A stretch of DNA of 64,000 bases, taken from contig NC_088777.1 of assembly GCF_954871325.1 (NCBI RefSeq), forward strand, positions 37,673,366 through 37,737,365, given 5' to 3'. Origin of the DNA: Gordionus sp. m RMFG-2023. Its lineage: Eukaryota; Nematomorpha; Gordioida; Chordodea; Parachordodidae. The translations under genes were made by a program, and so were the position numbers. The notes below the pieces were generated by a model, which saw only the letters and a program-made list of their open reading frames with translations, was not told where the DNA came from and did no database searches. Below are positions 28,301 to 37,248 of this stretch, in pieces (within the stretch, counting starts at the first letter, position 1; each line of letters starts with the position of its first letter).

Positions 28301-31300
28301 CCAAAGAAAATAATCGTAAGAGCTATGGTCCAAATTATAAGCTTTTCTTAATGCAGAATAATTATTTTAAGCAAATGACCTTAAAAAATTTTACAGATAA
28401 TTTTGACATCATTGTTAGTAAATTCCCATTTCCGCACTTAAGTATAACGTATCTATGCACTCTATGCAAATATCACAAATAAAAAAATGAAATATAGGGA
28501 GCCCCAGGTAGAAATGGTAACGATGGTCAGGCAGGTTCAGATGGACGACCAGGTAGAGATGGTCAACCAGGTTTTGACGGTTCAGCAGGACGAGATGGGG
28601 ATGCTGGCTCAGATGGCGATGCAGGTCAATCAGGAGACTCTGGTAAGCCGGGAAAGGATGGGGCTGCAGGTAACCCAGGACAAGATGGTGCAGCCGGTAA
28701 TGATGGAAAGCCTGGACAAGATGGACTGCCCGGATCACCCGGTATTGACGGAAAACCCGGAGCACCTGGAATTGATGGGCAAGCGGGCATTCCTGGCGGC
28801 CCCGGTAACGATGGATTACCGGGAAACGATGGCTTTCCGGGACTCGATGGTGATTCTGGCTTAGATGGGCAGACAGTAAGTTTTTTTTAAGCTAACATAT
28901 TTAAAATTTTATTTTTTTTGTACTTTATGACTCTTTTTACATTATTTGATTAATGTGATTAAAATAAATGTGACAATAATTTTTATTGCTTTTAAAATTT
29001 TTAATTTAAAAAAAACCTTTAAATATTTTTAATATTTTTTATAATTATTTATGAGTTGAGGTTGAGGGTATTAATGTTTTATTATAGTTATTGTAAAAGA
29101 ATTATATATTTATGAGTTGAGGGTGTTAATGTTTTATTATAGTTATTGTAAGAGAATTATATATTTATGATTGCGAGGTAATTTTACTTATTTTTTATTA
29201 ATTAATTTTGATTTGCGTCCAAAATAATTTATTATCTATGGTTTATCATAATTTATCATATTCTGAAAGTTTCTAGAATACTTAGTATTAACCCGAATAC
29301 ATGTCTAAAATCTCACACTTTCCGGTTCTATAATGGTCCCGGCCCCTATATTAACATCACTGTCTAAAACTCAAAATTAATATCGACAGGGAGCCCCAGG
29401 TGAAAGAGGTGAAGCTGGTGCACCAGGATTAGATGGACCTCAAGGACCCATTGGTTCTCCAGGCTCATCCGGGCCTTCAGGTAGACCAGGATCCCAGGGG
29501 TTGGCGGGATTAGATGGAGCACCAGGCAAGGATGGTCAACCAGCTGAACGTGGACCGCCTGGAGAAGTGGTAAACTACATTTTTTTCCTAAATGTAAAAT
29601 TTTAGCATTACTTCAGAATTAAAATATACTGCATTCATTTTTAATTTATAACTCAAATCATCGTGTTTATTTGTTTTTTTATATTCATCTGTTGATTTAT
29701 CCTTAATTTTTTTAAATTAATGTAGGAATTATTTATTTGAACAATTTTATTAATTTTTCATTTCAATTTTTTTTGAATGTTATATAACATAATATAAATC
29801 AATCCTAAATAACATTAAGGCATTGCGCATTTCTAGCGGATACTTAACTCCCCCCCCCCACTTGCCTATTATAATAGTTTTAATTTAATAATCAGGGATT
29901 CAGAACAAAAACCTTTTTGGGTTCCCGTTCTGGTGAAAAAAATTGTTCCGTTCTACCTCCGTTTTAGTTTTCAATGATCAGGAAAGTTCCTATAAAAATA
30001 TTTAATCATATTTGTTCACATTTTAATTAATCTTTCATTAAATGAATACATTGAAGCAATAATATATTTCTAAAAGATTAACATTTATATTGGTTCTTTG
30101 TGGTGTAAGTACAAATTTGAGTGTCGAAAAACAACGTTTAACACTTACCTGGCTATGGATGATTTTAATATATCAAAAATAAAATCCATTTAAAATTTTA
30201 TTTAATAAGAAAAATTTAATTTCATAGAAATAAAAGCAGTTAAATAAATTTTTTAAATTTGATAAAAATGCTTTTCCTCATTTTTAATTTTTTAATCTTT
30301 TAATCTACTACTTTGCTAATTGTTATTACTTTGCTAGTATTGCATAGTTTAATATGATTAATCTGATTAGAGAAAATAAAAAGAACTTAATATATGCAAC
30401 TGTTAGATGGATTAAAAAATATAATTTTTTTTATTCTTTTATATAAGAATAAATAAGAAATTTATATATCTTTTTAGGAACTTTCCGGGACCGTTCTAAG
30501 AAGATTCAGGAATACACGCTCCGTTCAGGGAACGTTCCGAAATTTACAAATTATAAAATGTTAAAATAATTAAATAATCGATATTTCTGAAATCGGATAT
30601 TTCATATTTTTTTTAACATTTTATAATTTGTAAAGTTTTTGAGTCCTAATCAGAAATGAAAAGAATTTTTCCCAAAAAACGGTGTTACATTTAGTAATTT
30701 AATGAAACCTTGATCCTTTGAACCGTTTTAAATATGAAACTCGGGGACTTTTTAATTTATTTTTTAATATTTTTTATATTATAAAATAATAAATATGCGA
30801 TCGTGTGGATATTGGTGGAAATTTTTTGAATTCAATATTTTTCAAGTTATAAGAATCTTAATGAAATGGATATGTTCATTACTAGGTCAATCACAACAGA
30901 AACTTTATAGGCCCAAATGATATATCAACCCTTACTCAAGTATTGAGCGTTTAAGGAGGGATCTTAAGTCGAGCATTCCCAGAACTGGAAAAAAATCGTC
31001 CTTTCATTTATATATATGTGAATTCTTATTTTCGTAATATTAAAAATATGATAAATTTAAAAATCAAATTTTTAAATGATATAAATTTATATAGAACTAT
31101 TTTTGTTTTTCCTAAAAATATATATCTATTATGTTTATTCAAATAAATTGCTTGTAATATTAAAGAATTGTGAAAATTTTAACAAAAAAAATTATAGTCC
31201 TCTAACGTAGTAACATCTACTATAAGCACACGCCTTTCCCATTTTTAATGTAAAATTAAAGAATTTTTAAAATTTTCACAAAAAAAAATTTTCAATATAA

Positions 31301-33254
31301 ACGATCGCATATTTATTATTTTTTTAATAAAAAAGATATAATAAATAAATAAAAATTTTAAAAAAATAATATTAAAAATTTCCCTGAGTTTCAGTGACTT
31401 ACCAAATATAATATTGTTTTTATTTATTTGTTAACGACCAGCTTAAAAATCTCGAAACACGAAAGGTTTGATGGAGCTTTTCTGCACCTCGGAGATTTGA
31501 AATCTTTATTATAAAGAAAAATCTGTATTTTAATCTTTGTTAGCATCTTATTTAATGTTAAATTATATTCTGAATCTATATTGAATAACTTTTAAGCTAA
31601 TATAAATTGAGGCAGAAATTTTAACTTTCACCCTTAAAATAATTTTTAAAAAAGGAAGATTATTTAAGAATCTTAAATATTAAATTGATAACTCCATTAT
31701 TATGAAAAGTTTTCTTATGAATTACATAAATAATTTGATTATTCTAAACGAAAAAGGACATTATAAACCATAAAAAAATTAATTAATATTCTCTCAGGGA
31801 GATCCCGGCGAATCTGGAGCTCCAGGAGCCGATGGAAGACCAGGTTTCGCTGGTACAGCTGGCAAAGCGGGTAAAAAAAATTTCGGCACTTTTTATTATT
31901 TATGAATTCATATAAACGAAAGAAATGCTACAAAAAAAAATGGCTTCTTATTTTTAAAATTTTTATATCGCACGTTCACAAAATTTAATTGACAAAAATT
32001 TTAATGTAAATGTGAATAACCAAGATATTAGAGACTGTCAAATTTATGAATACAACTCAATATACAGATTTTTAGGAATTAATTCACGATTGTACTTGAT
32101 TTCTAATCTTACAAGATTTTAATTTAGATATTGTAAATAATTATATTTATTTTAAAAATAAGGATCTAGGGGATCTGCTGGAAGAGCAGGTGAGGCAGGC
32201 GCCCCTGGTAGAGATGGATCTATTGGTAAGGACGACAATTGCAATTGTCAAGTCTTCAGCATGCCTCAAATTGGGCTAGGAAGTTCAACCTATGTCATAT
32301 GGGGGCAAACTACTTGCCCTAGATCTACCAATGCACAACTTCTCTATACAGGTTTAATTTTTAATTAATTTAATATTCTTGAAACAGTGGTGTGTGTGGC
32401 TGATATTTGGTGAAAAAACGAAAAGATTAAATTTTTGTAATTAGTATCCAAGATCAATGGAAATTTCTTAATTTGTTGCTGAGACTATCATCTATTAAAC
32501 ATAGTTTTTTATTAAAAGTAAACGTTTAAATAAATATGAATAAATTGTTAATCAATTACATCAGATTGGAATGTAAAATCGATTTTTATAGATAAAAATG
32601 ACCTAAAATTCTATATATTAAATTAAAATCCTCCAAAAATTATTAATAAGTATTTAATTATATATTCATAAAATATTTGGAGGATTTTTTTAAAAAAATC
32701 TTATAAATTAAGGTATTGCCGCAAGCGGTCATTTTTACTTAACCGGAAGCGGAGGTGATTATCATTGCTTACCAGACAACCCAACCTTCTTCAAATTTAC
32801 CGACAGTATCGACAGTAAAAGCAAAATCTACGGTGCCCAATATTTGATCAACCCAGCTTCTAATCCTTTCAGATCAGGTAGAGGAGGGGTTTCTGGGATA
32901 AAAACCGGAGGAATATCGGGAAAGACAGTAGTTTGCGCTGTTTGTCACGTGACCCGCAACAGTCAACTCATGATTCCAGGTAGCTTCAGATGTCCCGATG
33001 GCTGGACTAACGAATATAACGGCTTCTTGATGGCTAGCTTGGAGAAGCAAACTAGAACCTCCTTTATTTGTGTAGACGAGGAAGCTCAATCCACCGGTAG
33101 AGCTGGAGGCTCCAATCTTAATCTCATACCAGGTCAGGGTAAGAATAACAAGGACGGATCCGTGTTGGTTGTTGTAGAAGTTAAGTGCGGCAATTTGCCT
33201 TGCAGAAAGTACCCAGATGGATATGAATTGCCTTGTGCCGTTTGTACCAGATAG
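22307..33254 (+). CDS. Transmembrane short-chain (spongin/C4-type) collagen, 871 aa
   Basis: Twelve exons join in phase: 22307-22636, 23330-23588, 25830-25990, 26161-26286, 26644-26769, 27195-27320, 27853-27978, 28498-28875, 29390-29569, 31798-31870, 32163-32351, 32713-33254. No signal peptide is visible. An acidic cytoplasmic head (1-49) precedes one membrane segment (about 50-72, [20 protein letters not shown]) and a coiled coil (73-110), giving a type II topology. Furin-type sites follow: RAKR (169-172) and RGKR (179-182). After NCAKDC (198-203) come about 150 Gly-X-Y triplets (206-651) with only two Gly-to-Ala breaks. Residues 652-871 form a two-part, Cys-rich domain related to the collagen IV C4 domain (LINPAS..., [25 protein letters not shown]), as in sponge and cnidarian short-chain collagens. 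It probably trimerises at the membrane and is shed to the matrix. The exon 2 acceptor (CTGAAG) is the weakest junction. Confidence 0.88.
22870..23010. repeat. ATTCG-rich degenerate satellite
   Basis: In collagen intron 1, ATTCG or CGAAT words occur more than ten times in 140 bases, mixed in both orientations (for example ATTCGATCGAAT). The segment can form many small hairpins. No coding role is seen. Confidence 0.5.
23589..25829 (+). other. Collagen intron 2 with transposon-end-like tracts
   Basis: This is the largest early intron of the collagen gene. It contains C-rich phrases at 23752-23815 (CCCCCCACATAAAAATTCAAG) and a C10 run at 24818-24827 followed by ATCATTTTTGGCTACGCG. Reverse-complemented, the latter resembles a hAT terminus of the kind seen elsewhere in the window. 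No reading frame is supported within it. Confidence 0.35.
28016..28125 (+). repeat. G14 run and tandem duplication in collagen intron 7
   Basis: A G14 run (28016-28029) is followed by two copies of a roughly 50-base unit containing AAAGTTAAAATATTATTTA, the second preceded by a shorter G-rich tract (AGGGGGAGGG). It looks like slippage or duplication at a poly-G site in the intron between exons 7 and 8. Confidence 0.5.
29050..29168 (+). repeat. Tandem duplication in collagen intron 8
   Basis: Two adjacent copies of a unit of about 60 bases start ATTTATGAGTTGAGG and run through AATGTTTTATTATAGTTATTG to GAATTATAT. They differ at only a few positions, so the duplication is recent. Confidence 0.6.
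29896..30545. mobile_element. Possible hAT-type element in collagen intron 9
   Basis: A hAT-like start CAGGGATTCAGAAC (near 29895) is followed by several GTTC/GAAC words (CCCGTTCTGG, TTGTTCCGTTC). A similar GTTC/GAAC-rich cluster closes the region (30478-30541, GGACCGTTC, GGGAACGTTCC). The subterminal-repeat pattern suggests a degenerate element, but matching termini and target duplication were not found. Confidence 0.35.
30546..30631. repeat. 21-bp perfect inverted repeat
   Basis: ACAAATTATAAAATGTTAAA (30546 on) pairs with its exact complement at 30611-30631, a 21-bp perfect stem with a 44-base loop. It lies in collagen intron 9 directly after the GTTC-rich cluster. Confidence 0.6.
30736..31392. 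mobile_element. Element with long terminal inverted repeats
   Basis: The left arm 30736-30803 starts GAAACTCGGGG and ends AATAAATATGCGATCGT. The right arm 31301-31392 starts ACGATCGCATATTTATT and ends TTCCCTGAGTTTC. The arms are AT-rich internally but match strongly at both edges. The roughly 500-base interior has no coding signal. It is a non-autonomous DNA element in collagen intron 9; its superfamily is unclear. Confidence 0.5.
32625..32688. repeat. 13-bp hairpin before the last collagen exon
   Basis: AAAATCCTCCAAA (32625-32637) pairs perfectly with TTTGGAGGATTTT (32676-32688). The stem ends 24 bases before the exon 12 start, inside intron 11, so it could present or mask the 3' splice site. 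This is inference only. Confidence 0.5.
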
Positions 33255-33303
33255 GAGAAAATGAAACTACTTATTGGTTTCTTAAACCTGCATTTATCTT
33301 CTT

Positions 33304-33441
33304 ATTTTAACCGCCTGATAAATATAATTTATATTCTTTTTAAACTCGAAATCAAATTTTTATGTAATTTTTGATTAAATATATTTTTTTGGAATCTATT
33401 TTCTCATTTTAACCGCTTGATAAATATATTTATATACTTTT
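33304..33441 (+). repeat. Direct repeat in the collagen 3' region
   Basis: A segment of about 36 bases beginning ATTTTAACCGCCTGATAAA (33304) recurs at 33406 with a few changes, a period of 102 bases. It lies just after the collagen stop codon, probably in the 3' UTR. No standard AATAAA signal was seen within 200 bases of the stop. Confidence 0.5.
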
Positions 33442-33855
33442 ACTTTTATTTTGTTATAATTTATATAACTTTAATTTTTATGCAAAAAATTAATAATAAT
33501 AAAAACAATTCGCAAAGCAAAACAATTAAGAAATCATTGTCTATTTTCCGTTTTGGTACTGAATTATATAAATCAATCTTTTATGGTAAATCTTTTCATA
33601 ATAATTCCTTTTCAGTTATTAAAAAATAGAATTAAGTAAATATGATTAAAATTTCTATTACATTTAATATAAAAAAAATATATGGATTTTTTTAGTTGGT
33701 TTGAGGAAAATTTTCAACAGTAAACTTGGTTTATGAGATTGTTTCGACAAGATAACTGAGCTTCCGTTATTTATATCTACAATAATTTATTAATAAAATT
33801 CTCTAAAAAGTGGTTTTATAAAGGAAAACTCGAATTTACCTATATTAATTTAACC

Positions 33856-35890
33856 CAGGCGCGTACGCAGCGGGAGGGGGGGGACAAATCCCCTCCCCCC
33901 CCCCGAACCAAAGCCAAAAAATGCAGATGCCGGATATATTTTTCAATAATATTAATGTTTATATTAATTTATATTTGTTAATATTTATTCCTATCTCATA
34001 TTAAATATATATTTAATTACATTTATTATCACATTCATAAGTTATTTTATCAATTAATTTCGATTTCAAGTTTTCCGGTGTAATATTTACTTATTATTTT
34101 CAAATTTTTAGTGACGTAATACTTATCTATCATTTTCAAATTTCTAGTCAAATAATAATTATTTCTGAAACTTCTTGTCCAACAGGGAGAAAGAAATTGC
34201 AACCTTGTCCAACGAGATAGAGTCTCTGCCATCAAGCAGTAACAGCTTTTAAGGAGTTAGAAGAGCCAATTATTTGCTATTACTGAATCACAATGGCCTG
34301 AAAGAAATATTTCCTCAGAAGCAAGAAAATTATTGGATTCAATGCTTATTCCAAATTTTTTTTTCTCATTAGAATGTATTATTTAATTATACAACTATTT
34401 TATGTATTACTTTTCAAAAACATGACATTGACTTAGATGAGAATAGCGGAGAGCATTTTATTATAACTCAAGGAAATTAGGGCTAATGTTGATGAAGAAT
34501 TTCATATTTTATATGGTATTGTTGAGTCAAAAGCAGAGCTATACGTGTTTAATATTTGTCTCCCTCGACTTGTAGCAAGGCAAGCTCATCGTTAAAACAT
34601 TAATATGGATCAGTAGACGAGTATATCTGATAAACAGATACATTTATAACCCAAATAAATGAATGGTTTTTTATTCATCATGCAGCACTTACCAATCTGC
34701 AAATATTACTTCCACAAAAGCCTTCCCAACCTTTTTCAGATGGTGATAGAAAAAAAAATATTTGTTAGATTTTTATCATGAAGATGTTAAAGTATCTTAT
34801 GATGCCTTATTAGCTGAATAACTATGTTTATAAGATTAACTATGGTTGATATAGTCCCAAAAAATGCTATGGATGCTCTGCATTATTTCAAACACATTTT
34901 TGATCCCAATGTATTAAAAGGGTTTATAAATATTAGCAACTCTTCCCATTAATGAACTAATGAGAGAACATTCTCTTTTTTAAGAAGAATAACAGAGCCC
35001 TGCAGAAGTACCATTTGGATTTTTTTTTAAAATTTTTATGGCCCGGTCAGGTTTTTTTTTAATTTTCAGGCCCGGCCCGGTTTTTTTTAAATAAAATTTT
35101 CAGACCCGGCCCGGATTTTTTTAAAATAAATTATATTTATTTTTGATTATTATAGCTAATAATAACTATTTCCAATATAGGCTGTTTTAAAATATACAGC
35201 CCGGCCTGGGTGTATTTTTAAAAAAATAAATTCAGGCCCGGCCCAGGTGTTTTTTAAAGGTATATTTAAAAAATTAAAATACGGTCCGGCCCGGGGCCGG
35301 CCTACAGGTCTCTGAAAAACATACCAAGAAGTACAACTTCTTAAAGTAGATTGAAAGATTTGGATCTTTTGAATATTCATAGGCATTTGACGACAAGCAA
35401 AAATGAAATAATTGAAAAATTAGCTCAATCCCAACGAAGATTGGGTTTTACATTGTAAATATATAACATACAAAATACAATTATTCCTAAGAAACTTTTT
35501 GTGTATTAATTTATATTTCAACATTTAAATTTTTTATACTTTATATATAAATTTTAAAGGCTCAAAAAATTCAAATTTCTATTTTGGGTCATTTAGGTGA
35601 TTCTTATAGTGGTTATATTCACTTTATATTTTATAATTCACATTTATTTTATAGTTTTTCATATACCGCCAGTTATATCCGTTTATTATTTTTTAATTCA
35701 CATTATTTTATAGTTTTTTATATGCCGGTTTATACATATAATTTTTTTATAATTCACATTAATTTAAAATTGTGTATTAGAAATAGTTATTAGTCATAAT
35801 AAATTTACGATTGATATTTAAAAAAAAACAATAATATTAAAAAAATTTATTATCCCCTCCCCCCAGACTAAATTCCTGCGTACGCGCCTG
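33856..35890 (+). mobile_element. hAT transposon, 2.0 kb, flanked by ATTTAACC
   Basis: A perfect 15-bp terminal inverted repeat, CAGGCGCGTACGCAG (33856-33870 and 35876-35890), is flanked by an exact 8-bp duplication, ATTTAACC (33848-33855, 35891-35898). Both ends carry long G or C runs inside the repeat. The interior (about 34190-35457, plus) encodes decayed hAT transposase. Near the C-terminal end, RLKDLDLLNIHRHL matches the dimerisation region. The transposase has many stops and frame changes and is split by a nested GC-rich insertion (34993-35314). Perfect termini with an eroded transposase suggest past movement with help from a related element. Confidence 0.85.
34993..35314. mobile_element. 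Nested GC-rich element inside the hAT
   Basis: This segment interrupts the hAT C-terminal coding region. Its ends are CAGAGCCCTGCAG and, reverse-complemented, CAGAGACCTGTAG (11 of 13 match), consistent with hAT-type termini. Inside are about six copies of a CCCGGCCCGG motif, each separated by T-rich or A-rich spacers, a sharp contrast with the roughly 25% GC surroundings. Flanking 8-mers (AAGAATAA, AAAAACAT) match only partly. It is probably a non-autonomous hAT with subterminal repeats. Confidence 0.6.
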
Positions 35891-35898
35891 ATTTAACC

Positions 35899-37130
35899 TA
35901 ATTGTTAAATAATCTTATAATGATCCTGTTTTTTTGTAATAATTCACGGATGTTAAATGACACATCAATCCATAATTTGCAATTAAAATCTAAAAAAATT
36001 TGTCTGAATTTCAAAGTATAACAAAATGTAACTTTAAGCCAATAGATTTAGTTAAGGAGGAGAACTTGATGACTTGATTAGTATTTGAATCAACCCTGCA
36101 AAGCTCATAAGAATTTAGTTGATAAAATATTTGAGAATGAGGTAAATCATTAAATTTTTATTCGAATTCTGCATAATTCATAGACAAATAAAAAATAATT
36201 AGAAAAAAATATAGGAACATTATTGAAGAATAAATAATAAGAATTGAAGATAACAGAAAATTCTTTGAAAAACTTTAAAAATTATCATTATAAAAGATTA
36301 TAATTTCATTGATAGTAATAATTTCCTAACATTAAAAAGTAAATAATAAGAAAACGAATTGATTGAAATAAATATGAGAAAATAATATATTATATAAAGC
36401 GATATCTTAATGTGTCGTTTAGGAGATATTTTGAGCTGTTTTACACATTTTAATCGAATTGTGTAATATCGTGGTATATATAATAAAAATCTATATTTTA
36501 TAATTGAATGACTATATAATTGTTAGAAAAAATTAACGCATACATTGCAGGTTCTAATTGTAAAAAATGATTATCACAATCGCTACATAATAGCTTCTAT
36601 TTTTATATAATATTAAATTTATTATAGAAATAATAAAAGATCCTAATAAAATTCAATTACCAAAATGTACATTCAAATTACACATTCATTATATTTTAAG
36701 TGTCTTCATAAATTAACGTTGATTATTTATCATAATACTATAATAATTCGATCATTAAAAAAAATTGCGGTAGGGATTATATAAAAACAATAGTTATATT
36801 CCTAGACGATGGCCTATATATATCTAGCAAACTTTCCTGCTTTTAAAAAAAAAATTCCAATATAGTTTTTGCAATCCATGTAAAAAAAGGCTAATTTTGT
36901 TTGATTTGGAGAAAATGAAAAATTTTGAGTCATTCAAATCTTGCGGTAAATAAAAGGATTCAGCAATTTATTTTTTAGTAAAGCACGAGGGAAGGAAAAA
37001 AAAATGAAAGTAGCGTCATGCATAAATAACAAATATAATATATGGATAATTTTTCCCGAGATATTAAACTGAATCAATATTTAAAAATTTTGACATTGAG
37101 ATAATTTTTTTTATAAATTTTTATATAAAA
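35899..37130. other. Intergenic AT-rich DNA
   Basis: Between the hAT and the 3' end of the MMD-like gene no reading frame, RNA gene or clear repeat is supported. Confidence 0.5.
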
Positions 37131-37136
37131 TTTATT
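37131..37136 (-). terminator. Candidate poly(A) signal of the MMD-like gene
   Basis: TTTATT on the plus strand reads AATAAA on the minus strand, about 113 bases past the stop codon of the MMD-like gene. Confidence 0.4.
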
Positions 37137-37248
37137 TAAATAATTTATAAATAATTTTTAGGATACATTTTTTTTGGCAAGTTTCTACTAAGATTTTGAA
37201 CTATTTTTAAAAAAAAAATTAAATATCGAATCCCTGGGGAAAAAAAAA

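Noticed and set aside
28415-28864. Long open frames on both strands over collagen exon 8 (Met/Gln-rich plus frame, His/Leu-rich minus frame)
   Set aside because: They are shadows of the repetitive Gly-X-Y coding sequence; the collagen frame explains the DNA fully.
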